Shown: positions 53,781 to 61,542 of the stretch, piece after piece | Position numbering within the stretch: the stretch's first letter is position 1 | Layout: the number at the start of each line of letters is the position of its first letter | Source of the DNA: an uncultured Candidatus Melainabacteria bacterium | Lineage (GTDB): Bacteria; Cyanobacteriota; Vampirovibrionia; Gastranaerophilales; Gastranaerophilaceae | DNA: 64,000 bases | Direction: 5' to 3' | Assembly (NCBI GenBank): GCA_932182025.1 | Contig: CAKNXK010000013.1 | Location: 1-64,000, forward strand | Position numbers and translations under genes: made by a program | Notes under the pieces: model-generated | Seen by the model: the letters and a program-made list of their open reading frames with translations, nothing else | Told to the model about the DNA's origin: nothing | Databases searched by the model: none

Positions 53781-54475
53781 TGAGAAACGACGGTAGAGAA
53801 AATAATCAATTGAGAGAAATAAAATTCACACATGATTTTACTAAACACGCATTAGGCTCAGTTTTAGTCGAATTTGGTGATACCAAAGTTATAACAACAG
53901 CTTCTGTTGATTTGAAGAAACCAAAATGGATGTCAGATGATGATAAAAGAGGCTGGGTAACAGCTGAGTACTCGCTTTTACCTTCTGCTACCAATACACG
54001 CTGCAGACGTGAACGTGAAAAAGTATCAGGAAGAACCCACGAAATCCAAAGACTAATCGGAAGAAGCTTAAGAGCTTGTGTTGATTTAGAGAAAATGCCT
54101 GAGATGACTATTACAATTGATGCGGATGTTATTCAAGCTGACGGCGGCACAAGAACAGCAAGTATTTGCGGAGGGTTTTTGGCTCTTAGAGATGCTGTTG
54201 AAAAGCTTATTGCCTCAGGCGATTTAAAAGAAAGTCCGATTATTGAGCCGATTGCGGCAATTTCAATCGGAATAGTTGATGGCGAAATTAAATTGGATTT
54301 AAACTATGAAGAAGATTCTCACGCTCAGGTCGATTCAAATGTAATTCTTACAAAAAGCGGTAAAATCGTTGATTTTCAAACAACTTCTGAGGGCGAACCT
54401 TATGAATATGATAGAATGTTAGAGATTTTTGCGGTTGCTAAATCAGGAATCAACAGCATTATTGAAAGGTATTAA
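53780..54475 (+). CDS. rph: Ribonuclease PH
   Basis: RNase PH trims tRNA 3' ends by phosphorolysis. The 231-residue protein has RREREKVSGRTHEIQRLIGRSLR, DADVIQADGGTRTASICG and DLNYEEDSHAQVD, all standard. It starts one base inside glmU's stop and is followed two bases later by the DUF475 gene. Its role fits with the downstream CCA enzyme, which adds CCA to trimmed tRNA ends. Confidence 0.97.
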   Translation: MRNDGRENNQLREIKFTHDFTKHALGSVLVEFGDTKVITTASVDLKKPKWMSDDDKRGWVTAEYSLLPSATNTRCRREREKVSGRTHEIQRLIGRSLRACVDLEKMPEMTITIDADVIQADGGTRTASICGGFLALRDAVEKLIASGDLKESPIIEPIAAISIGIVDGEIKLDLNYEEDSHAQVDSNVILTKSGKIVDFQTTSEGEPYEYDRMLEIFAVAKSGINSIIERY

Positions 54476-54476
54476 G

Positions 54477-55520
54477 ATGTTTCATTATTTTCACAGTTCG
54501 TTTTTTGTAACAATTTTCGGCTTAATTGCAGCTTACTATTGGGGAGAACACGTACACGCAGGAACAGGGTTTGCTTGTGTGTTTATTGCATCAGTTCTTG
54601 CAATATTAGAAATAAGTCTTTCATTTGATAATGCTGTAGTTAACGCAATGAAACTCGAAGGTATGTCTGAAAAATGGCGTCATCGCTTTATTACATGGGG
54701 AATTTTAATCGCTGTTTTCGGGATGAGATTTGTTTTCCCGCTAGCTGTAGTAGCAATTTTTGCAAAATTGAATCTTTTAACAGTTTTAAATATGGCATTA
54801 GGAGATGTTCAGCAATATGCGCATTATTTGGAACTCACACACGCACCTATAGTTGCCTTTGGCGGTGCATTCTTGTTAATGTTATTTATGGACTATTTTG
54901 TAGAAGAGAAAAAAGAAGTTCATTGGATACCTTTTATTGAAGAAAAATTCCAACTTCTGCATAAAATTAAAGGGATTTGCACAATTACAACACTTTTAGC
55001 TCTGGGACTTTTGATGTACAAACTTGATCCTGCCGTAAGACAAAGTGTTTTCACATCAGGCTTAGCAGGGATTATCATTTATTTAGGAATTGACGGGCTT
55101 GCAGAATGGCTCGAAAAACGTCAAGAAGCACGCGCTAAACAATGTGCAAACGCGGTTAAATGTTCTGGTTTGGTAGGATTTTTATATTTGGAATTGATTG
55201 ATGCATCGTTCTCTCTTGATGGAGTTTTAGGCGCATTTGCTTTGAGTAAAGATATTATAATTATCACAATCGGATTGTTTATCGGTGCAATGTTTGTGCG
55301 TTCTTTAACCATTATGCTTGTTGAAAAGAAAACTTTAAGCGAGTTTTTGTATCTTGAACACGGTGCTCACTGGGCAATCGGGGTACTTGCGATTTTAATG
55401 TTTATTTCAACTTTCCACGAAGTACCGGAAGTTGTTACTGGACTTTTAGGGTTTATAATAATTGCAGCAGCATTTATTTGCTCATTAATTCATAATCGAA
55501 AGGTAAAGAATGACGCTTAA
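54477..55520 (+). CDS. DUF475/TerC-like integral membrane protein
   Basis: I place this 347-residue protein in the DUF475 family, related to TerC-type metal or stress membrane proteins. I start it at 54477 because GAAAGGT precedes MFHYFHSS; the longer frame overlaps rph. It has about nine hydrophobic segments, with conserved acidic/Asn motifs in ILEISLSFDNAVVNAM and LYLELIDASFSLDGVLGAFAL. These paired (S/D)xDN-type motifs are typical of TerC-like proteins. Function is not established. It overlaps cca by 11 bases. Confidence 0.82.
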   Translation: MFHYFHSSFFVTIFGLIAAYYWGEHVHAGTGFACVFIASVLAILEISLSFDNAVVNAMKLEGMSEKWRHRFITWGILIAVFGMRFVFPLAVVAIFAKLNLLTVLNMALGDVQQYAHYLELTHAPIVAFGGAFLLMLFMDYFVEEKKEVHWIPFIEEKFQLLHKIKGICTITTLLALGLLMYKLDPAVRQSVFTSGLAGIIIYLGIDGLAEWLEKRQEARAKQCANAVKCSGLVGFLYLELIDASFSLDGVLGAFALSKDIIIITIGLFIGAMFVRSLTIMLVEKKTLSEFLYLEHGAHWAIGVLAILMFISTFHEVPEVVTGLLGFIIIAAAFICSLIHNRKVKNDA

Positions 55521-56613
55521 AGACAAAAATCTTTATTATGTCGGCGGGGTTGTCAGGGACGAAATCCTTGGTACTCAAAGTTTTGACACTGATTTTTGTT
55601 ATGAAGGAAACGCGATAGAGTTTGCTCGCAAAAGTGGATTGAATATTATTAAAGAAAATCCGGATTTTGGGACGGTGAGAGTCACCCCACCCCAAACCTC
55701 CCCATCCAGAGAGTGCGACCCCTCAATTGATATTGCTTCAACCAGAGAAGAAACCTATCCGCAAGCAGGACATTTGCCTGTTATAAAAAACATTGGCTGT
55801 TCATTAAAAAATGATTTGAAGCGCAGAGATTTTACGATTAATGCAATGGCAAAAAATACCGTAACAGGTGATATTATTGATTATTTCGGCGGAATAAAAG
55901 ATATCAGGAATAAAAAACTAAAAGTTTTACATTCCAAAAGCTTTATTGATGATCCGACAAGAATTTTGCGCGGTTTAAAATTTGCAGTGCGTTTCGGGTT
56001 TGAATTAGATGATGAAACCAAAAAGCTTCAAGATGATTATTTAGACAATATAAATTATGATATGAGTTATCACAGGCTAAAAAAAGAACTGAAAGAAACT
56101 TTTAACCTCAATAAAGAAGAAGCTTATAAAAAATTTATTGAGCAGGGTATTTATAAGTTGTTAGGTGGAAATATCACCCCCTCCCAATATTTCCCGTCTA
56201 GGGAAGGAGTCAGTGCGCTGATTGATAAATACAAACCGTATAAGCCATGGCTTGTTTGGTTGGGCTTTTTTGATTTATCTAATCTTGAATTAACGGGAGA
56301 AGAACAAAAAATTATCGACTCTATTCCAAATGTAAAACCTAAAAATAATTTTGAAACATATAAATTATTTAATAATTTACCTCTTGAAACCGTATTATTA
56401 TATGCTTTGAGTATTGATTATGATATTGCAATTAATTATTTGGACAGATTAAAAAACATCAAAATCAAAACAACGGGAAAAGACCTTAAACAACTCGGAA
56501 TTCCAAACGGAAAGATTTACAAAGAAATTTTTGATTTTTTACTTGAAGAAAAAATAAAAAATCCTCAAACAGATGAAATTAAGCTTGTAAAGGAGAAATA
56601 TGGATTTATTTAA
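55510..56613 (+). CDS. cca: tRNA nucleotidyltransferase (CCA-adding), with two inserted repeat peptides
   Basis: The enzyme adds CCA to tRNA 3' ends. The class II head and neck are clear: VGGVVRDEILG, catalytic DTDFCYEG, IDIASTREETY, RRDFTINAMA and DPTRILRGLKFAVRFGFELD. The 367-residue length is near normal only because two palindromic repeats are read through in the same frame: residues about 58-72 (VTPPQTSPSRECDPS) and about 222-236 (ITPSQYFPSREGVSA). The first splits the palm strand before IDIAS. Whether the enzyme adds CCA or only A is not certain. The C-terminal body and tail are diverged. Confidence 0.9.
   Translation: MTLKDKNLYYVGGVVRDEILGTQSFDTDFCYEGNAIEFARKSGLNIIKENPDFGTVRVTPPQTSPSRECDPSIDIASTREETYPQAGHLPVIKNIGCSLKNDLKRRDFTINAMAKNTVTGDIIDYFGGIKDIRNKKLKVLHSKSFIDDPTRILRGLKFAVRFGFELDDETKKLQDDYLDNINYDMSYHRLKKELKETFNLNKEEAYKKFIEQGIYKLLGGNITPSQYFPSREGVSALIDKYKPYKPWLVWLGFFDLSNLELTGEEQKIIDSIPNVKPKNNFETYKLFNNLPLETVLLYALSIDYDIAINYLDRLKNIKIKTTGKDLKQLGIPNGKIYKEIFDFLLEEKIKNPQTDEIKLVKEKYGFI
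55682..55722 (+). repeat. Palindromic element inserted in cca, copy 1
   Basis: TCACCCCACCCCAAACC and the following CCTCCCC...GAGAG match the intergenic copy at 33632-33674 and the second cca copy. It is read as T-P-P-Q-T-S-P-S-R-E. Confidence 0.8.
56174..56216 (+). repeat. Palindromic element inserted in cca, copy 2
   Basis: TCACCCCCTCCCAAT followed by TTTCCC...GGGAAGG matches the other two copies and is read in the same frame as copy 1, giving T-P-S-Q-Y-F-P-S-R-E. Confidence 0.8.
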
Positions 56614-57460
56614 ACGTATTTTTTCATACAAGTTTCATCTTCGTCTATTTTGCAATCCTTTTATAGGACTGCAAATAAAGTCTTTAGGGAATTTTTTAGG
56701 AGTAAATCAATGTAAGCGAGAAATTCCGATTATTGTTTCATTGACTTCCTATGAGGAACGATTTAGGGATTTACCTATAACCATATATTCATTGTTAAAC
56801 CAAAAACTTAAGCCTGATAGAATTATTCTTTGGCTTGATGAAAAGCATAATTTAACAACATTACCATACAAAATTACGCAATTTATTAAAAACGGACTCG
56901 AAATAAGGTTTGTTAAAGATATTAAATCATATACAAAAGGAATCTATGCGTTTAAAGAGTTTTCATCAGCAATTATAGTTACAGCCGATGATGATATTTA
57001 TTATCCAACTAAGTGGTTAAAAAAACTATATCATTCTTATGTTTCTAACCAAAAGGATATTCATGTTCATCGTGCACACAAAGTAAACCTCAATCTGCCT
57101 TATGAAAAATGGGAAAAAGAGGTAAATAAAGAAAATGCAAGTTATGACAACTTTTTAACCGGAGTCGGAGGAGTTTTGTATCCGCCAAATTGTTTCACAA
57201 AAGAAGTTTTAAGAGAAGATATTTTCTTAAAAAACGCACCGAATGCTGATGATATTTGGTTTTGGATAATGGCACTCGTACATGGACGAAAAATCCGTGT
57301 AGTAAAAAATCATATTAGGACTTTAATCTGCACAAATATTTTTAGGCAGCTCTTTGAAAAAACCCTCTATTCGCAAAACAGAAAAGGCGGAAACGACGAG
57401 CAATTGGCAAATCTTATGAAATTCTACGGACAAAACGTTAAATCAAAGCTTTTAAATTGA
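56600..57460 (+). CDS. Family A-type glycosyltransferase
   Basis: This is a soluble or membrane-associated sugar transferase of the surface-glycan cluster. The 286-residue protein has an N-terminal nucleotide-sugar domain beginning IPIIVSLTSYEERFRDLPITIYSLLNQ and the metal-binding DxD-type VTADDDIYYP. A conserved (N/D)ADDIWF motif occurs near residue 215, typical of this GT-A type. There is no signal peptide. It overlaps cca by 14 bases and converges with the next GT2 gene by nine bases. Donor and acceptor are unknown. Confidence 0.78.
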   Translation: MDLFKRIFSYKFHLRLFCNPFIGLQIKSLGNFLGVNQCKREIPIIVSLTSYEERFRDLPITIYSLLNQKLKPDRIILWLDEKHNLTTLPYKITQFIKNGLEIRFVKDIKSYTKGIYAFKEFSSAIIVTADDDIYYPTKWLKKLYHSYVSNQKDIHVHRAHKVNLNLPYEKWEKEVNKENASYDNFLTGVGGVLYPPNCFTKEVLREDIFLKNAPNADDIWFWIMALVHGRKIRVVKNHIRTLICTNIFRQLFEKTLYSQNRKGGNDEQLANLMKFYGQNVKSKLLN

Positions 57461-58291
57461 ATATCCTGACTTTTCTCCACCATTACAAAATACAAATTTA
57501 ATCTTACCATTGCATCGTTTTATTGTTACAAAATAACGTCTAAAATAGTTAATTGCATTAATAATACTACTTGTATAAAAAACAATTGATGTACGGAATA
57601 ACAATTTTTGAAATTCATTATAATGAATTTTATTAATATAACTATCCTCATGAACCCGCCAGAAAGTAAGCGGTTTATTAATATAAAAAACTTTTGCTTT
57701 ATATAGCTGCACCCAAAGATAATAATCCAAAAGTGCTTTACAAGGCGATGAGAAAGAACACGAAGCTAACAAGGATTTTTTAAGCATTACTACAGAAAAT
57801 GTTGGAATAATATTTTCTTTAGGAATAATTTTGTCAAAATCCTCTATAAAACAGTTTTTTGAGGTATTCAAATACTTAGTTTTCACAATATCAAAATGCT
57901 CGTCAAGAGGAGCAGAATGTTCAGATAACTCTACATCTGAATAAATCAAATCAACATTATGTTTTTTTATAACATCAACTTTTTTCTCTAAAGCATTCGG
58001 ATAAAATCTATCATCACTCTCCAAGAATGCTATCCACTCACTATTAGTATGTTTCAAAGCCTTTTGAATTGATTTTGCCAAACCTAAATTTTCATTATTA
58101 ATATATAACTTTATTCTATTATCTTTTTCCAAATAAGTTTGAATAACATCTACTGAATTATCTGTAGAAGCATCATCTACAATAACAAGCTCCCAGTCAG
58201 TATAAGTCTGATTAATTACACTTTCAATAGCTTCAGAAATATACTTTGCATAATTATAACTTGTCATTATAACAGAAATTCTCATAAGCAT
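57452..58291 (-). CDS. GT2 family glycosyltransferase
   Basis: The 279-residue protein has the canonical GT2 start ISVIMTSYNYAKYISEAIESV, VIVDDASTDNS with the first Asp, and FLESDDRF for metal binding. FWRVHEDSY near residue 225 is a typical acceptor-side motif. It is an inverting transferase of the surface-glycan group, the only one on the minus strand in its immediate surroundings. Confidence 0.9.
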   Translation of the reverse strand: MLMRISVIMTSYNYAKYISEAIESVINQTYTDWELVIVDDASTDNSVDVIQTYLEKDNRIKLYINNENLGLAKSIQKALKHTNSEWIAFLESDDRFYPNALEKKVDVIKKHNVDLIYSDVELSEHSAPLDEHFDIVKTKYLNTSKNCFIEDFDKIIPKENIIPTFSVVMLKKSLLASCSFSSPCKALLDYYLWVQLYKAKVFYINKPLTFWRVHEDSYINKIHYNEFQKLLFRTSIVFYTSSIINAINYFRRYFVTIKRCNGKIKFVFCNGGEKSGYSI

Positions 58292-58327
58292 ATTTTACCT
58301 TAAAAGTATTTGGGGTAAAATAAACAC

Positions 58328-59131
58328 ATGAAATTAAGTATCATCACTTTAACCTATAATAAACTTAAATACACAAAAAAGTTTATCGAGAGTCTTTATA
58401 AGTATACAAAAGATTTTGAACTAATAATTGTTGATAATGGCTCAACAGATGGTACTGTTGAATATTTACAAGGACTCCAAGGTATAAAACTAATCCTTAA
58501 TAACGAAAATCTGGGTTTTTCAAAAGGTAATAACCAAGGGATTGAAATAGCAGAAGGAGAGTATATTGGTTTCTTAAACAACGATATACTATTATCGCCA
58601 AACTGGTTTGAAGAAATTGAAAAAATTTTTGAGATTGAAAATGCAGGATTTGTTTCTCCCAGACAAATCAACCCTCATTATGATAAAGCTAATGAGAGAA
58701 ACTATTTAAAATACTTCAAACCAAAACCCTATGCTAAGGATTTTGATGAATGCGTATTTTCTTGTGTAATAACTAAACGTTCCGTTCTTGATAAAATAGG
58801 AGCATTTGATGAAAACTATTCTCCGGCATTTTTTGAAGACAATGATTTCAAATTCAGAGCCATAAATTCAGGATTTGATGTTTATGTTGCCAATAACTGT
58901 TGTTTCTTTCACTTTGGCTCCGTTACTTCTGCAAGTCTTAATTTTAAATTTACAAAAAATAAAGAATATTTTTATTCAAAATACCCTTTTGCAGAATATA
59001 CAAACACTGCAGGAGAAAATCTTAGAATATTACAGCATAAAATAAGAGTCCTAGAGAAAATTCCAGGAGTAAAAGCCTTTTATAGAATACACTTACTATT
59101 TGAAAAAATTAAACGCAGGTTAAAAAAATGA
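58328..59131 (+). CDS. GT2 family glycosyltransferase (rhamnosyltransferase-like)
   Basis: The 267-residue protein has LSIITLTYNKLKYTKKFIESL, IIVDNGSTDGTVEYL and FLNNDILLSPNWFEEIE. FFEDNDFKFRAINSGFDV near residue 180 is the acceptor-site motif of WbbL/RfbF-type rhamnosyltransferases. TAAAAT just before the start suggests a short leader. It overlaps the next gene by four bases, so the two are co-transcribed. Confidence 0.9.
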   Translation: MKLSIITLTYNKLKYTKKFIESLYKYTKDFELIIVDNGSTDGTVEYLQGLQGIKLILNNENLGFSKGNNQGIEIAEGEYIGFLNNDILLSPNWFEEIEKIFEIENAGFVSPRQINPHYDKANERNYLKYFKPKPYAKDFDECVFSCVITKRSVLDKIGAFDENYSPAFFEDNDFKFRAINSGFDVYVANNCCFFHFGSVTSASLNFKFTKNKEYFYSKYPFAEYTNTAGENLRILQHKIRVLEKIPGVKAFYRIHLLFEKIKRRLKK

Positions 59132-60315
59132 AACTACTCTTTGATTGCACAGAGCTTTCATATTATAACGAACACTCCGGACACAGAGCAGGAGTTTTTT
59201 ATGTTGCACTAAATCTTCTAAGAGAATTAAAAAATGAAAATATCACATTTGTATGTGACTTTAAACGCTATTATTTTATGAAAGAAATTGAGGAATTTAA
59301 AGATATTCCATTATTAAAAGAAAACTCTTTGATTAATAAAATAATTGCTAAAATTCTATACTTAACAGACAAATGTCCAACAAAAATCAAATATGCGTTT
59401 ATAATTCTTGCAAGGTTTTATGACAAATATTTATATCGAATAAATAAAAAAAATCTTAAACAATTGGAAGAATTTGATGCATATTTTTCACCATTTACAC
59501 CGCCTTCAAAAGAAATTGAAAAAGCAAAAATAAAACGATTTAGAATGATTCATGATATTATTCCTATTTTAGAAAACGGAATGCCAAAATCACCAAAAGA
59601 TTGGTATTATAAGATTTATAATACCATTAACAACACAGATTTTTATCTTACAAACTCTGAATGCACAAGAAAAGATGTATTAAAATATTTCCCTTTTATT
59701 CCCGAAAATCATATAAAAACAACCTTGTTAGGAGCTAATAAAGAATTCTATCCTGCACCAGCAGAAAATAGTGAGAAATATATTTTTTCACTCTGTACAT
59801 TAGGAAAAAGAAAAAATCTTATATTCGGAATAAAAAACTTCTTCTCTTTTATTGAAAAACACCAAATCAAGGATTTAAAATTGATACTCGGAGGAGGGAT
59901 TTGGACAAAATTTGAAGGTGAACTTAATACAATATTAGATAAATATGATCGTTCAAAAATCGTTTTAACAGGTTATATTGAAGAAAATGAACTAAGAAAT
60001 TATTTTTCTAATGCATTGTGTTTCATCTATCCTTCACTCTATGAAGGATTTGGTTTACCCGTACTGGAAGCTATGCAATGCGGCTGTCCTGTTATAACAT
60101 CAAATGTAAGTTCCTTACCGGAAGTTATCGGGGATTGCGGAATTCAGATAAATCCTAAAAACAATGAAGAAATGATTATTGCATTAGAAAAAATGTATTT
60201 TGAGAATAGTTTTAGGACTGAATGTTCGAAAAAAGGAATAGAACGAGCTAAAACCTTTAGCTGGAGCAGATGCGCATCAGAACTTATGGAGTTTATTAAA
60301 ACAAATTGTATTTAA
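59128..60315 (+). CDS. GT4 family glycosyltransferase
   Basis: This is a GT-B fold retaining sugar transferase. The 395-residue protein has the C-terminal signature YPSLYEGFGLPVLEAMQCGCPVITSNVSSLPEVIGDCG (E-x7-E type), KRKNLIFGIKNF and LILGGGIW in the donor domain, and an N-terminal acceptor domain with RMIHDIIPI. It partners the rhamnosyltransferase-like gene upstream. Its 3' end overlaps the convergent RgpF-type gene by 39 bases. Confidence 0.92.
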   Translation: MKLLFDCTELSYYNEHSGHRAGVFYVALNLLRELKNENITFVCDFKRYYFMKEIEEFKDIPLLKENSLINKIIAKILYLTDKCPTKIKYAFIILARFYDKYLYRINKKNLKQLEEFDAYFSPFTPPSKEIEKAKIKRFRMIHDIIPILENGMPKSPKDWYYKIYNTINNTDFYLTNSECTRKDVLKYFPFIPENHIKTTLLGANKEFYPAPAENSEKYIFSLCTLGKRKNLIFGIKNFFSFIEKHQIKDLKLILGGGIWTKFEGELNTILDKYDRSKIVLTGYIEENELRNYFSNALCFIYPSLYEGFGLPVLEAMQCGCPVITSNVSSLPEVIGDCGIQINPKNNEEMIIALEKMYFENSFRTECSKKGIERAKTFSWSRCASELMEFIKTNCI

Positions 60316-61224
60316 AATTTTATACAAGCCTTTTTCTGTTAAAATGACAAAATAACGTACTCTTGGCGGAAAATCTTTTAAAATCCAAAAACGAATTTTT
60401 CTATAAATATTAAACTCAGAATATACATTCGGATGAAGATTTTTTAAGCGATTATAGTTTGAAACAATAAGTTCAAGCGGATAATCTGTATTCTCTTGAA
60501 TAACTTTTCTCCAAGTTTTTACTTCCCCTGTTATTTCAAAACCATTTTTGACAATCAAAGTTTTCAAAAACGGAAACTTATATTTCTTAATTAATACATC
60601 CCATTTTTCTATAAGATAATTTAGTTTATAAGAAAAAAGATTAAGGTATTCAGCACTTTTAAAGCCATTTTTATATAACAATTGGCTGAACCCAATCTCA
60701 TATTTTTTTATAATATCTCCCTTAGACTCTTCTTTCTTTATGCTGTTAATAAACTCTAAAAAGATATCACTATTAAAAACCTGAGGTTTTAATAATAAAA
60801 AATAACTCTGTATATGTGGCTGCACTGGCGGACAAAGATAGTTTTTCTCTTCACAGAGTCCGTATTTATTTCGTGTAAGCCCCCACCAATCGCATTTTTT
60901 CTTAGCCATTTTATCAAAAATCGGTTTTAGAGGAAAAAATGGACCATAGCAAGAATCATTTGCAAAAAGAAGTTCGTCAAATTCAATATTGTTTTCCAAA
61001 GCAAAGAAAAATCCACGTTTGTATGAACCAAAATCATACTCTCCATGTTTTTTAATAAGACAATAATCTGCAATACCATCAAGTTTTGAAACATCTGTTC
61101 CATCTGTATCAGATACAAAAATTATGGTAGAACATACTTCTTTTAAGGCTTTTAGATAATAGATAACACAATCATCAACAATATTATCTCTATCCCAGTG
61201 TGCAAATACGCAAAGTCTCTTCAT
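60277..61224 (-). CDS. RgpF-like rhamnan/polysaccharide synthesis protein
   Basis: RgpF-type proteins act in rhamnose-glucose polysaccharide assembly. I chose the ATG at 61224 (MKRLCVFAHWDRD); the longer frame has no support. The 315-residue protein shows the domain phrases CVFAHWDRDNIVDDCVIYYLKAL, GEYDFGSYKRGFFFAL and ANDSCYGPFFPLKPIFDKM. QSYFLLLKPQVF completes the match. It is typical of the family's length. It sits in the glycosyltransferase cluster, consistent with a surface-glycan role. Confidence 0.87.
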   Translation of the reverse strand: MKRLCVFAHWDRDNIVDDCVIYYLKALKEVCSTIIFVSDTDGTDVSKLDGIADYCLIKKHGEYDFGSYKRGFFFALENNIEFDELLFANDSCYGPFFPLKPIFDKMAKKKCDWWGLTRNKYGLCEEKNYLCPPVQPHIQSYFLLLKPQVFNSDIFLEFINSIKKEESKGDIIKKYEIGFSQLLYKNGFKSAEYLNLFSYKLNYLIEKWDVLIKKYKFPFLKTLIVKNGFEITGEVKTWRKVIQENTDYPLELIVSNYNRLKNLHPNVYSEFNIYRKIRFWILKDFPPRVRYFVILTEKGLYKILNTICFNKLHKF

Positions 61225-61321
61225 AAAACTATTGTAGCATAATATCGCACACTTGCAATTTAAAACGGTTTGAGTTAGTATAAGGTTGTTACACAATTGC
61301 TATAAAGGTGGTGAAAATATA

Positions 61322-61495
61322 ATGGCAGAAGTTAAAGTAGGCGAAAACGAATCTATCGAAAGCGCATTACGCAGATTTAAAAAGAAAATCCAAAAAGCTG
61401 GTATTCTTTCTGAAGTAAAAAAACGCGAAAGATATGAAAAGCCTAGCGTAAAGAGAAAACGCAAATCAGAAGCAGCTCGCAAACGCAAGGTATAA
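61322..61495 (+). CDS. rpsU: Ribosomal protein S21
   Basis: S21 helps the 30S subunit select initiation sites. I chose the ATG at 61322 (MAEVKVGENESIESALRRFKK) because AAAGGTGG precedes it. The 57-residue basic protein has KKKIQKAGILSEVKKRERYEKPS and a Lys/Arg-rich tail, as expected. It stands alone, with a strong terminator behind it. Confidence 0.96.
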   Translation: MAEVKVGENESIESALRRFKKKIQKAGILSEVKKRERYEKPSVKRKRKSEAARKRKV

Positions 61496-61507
61496 TAGAA
61501 TAAATAA

Positions 61508-61537
61508 AATAGGCGGTGATGAAATCACCGCCTATTT
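61508..61537. terminator. Bidirectional terminator of rpsU and the EF-hand gene
   Basis: AATAGGCGGTGAT pairs with ATCACCGCCTATT around GAA, a 13-pair perfect stem, with a T-rich tail on the plus strand. It lies between the two convergent stops. Confidence 0.93.
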
Positions 61538-61542
61538 TATTT

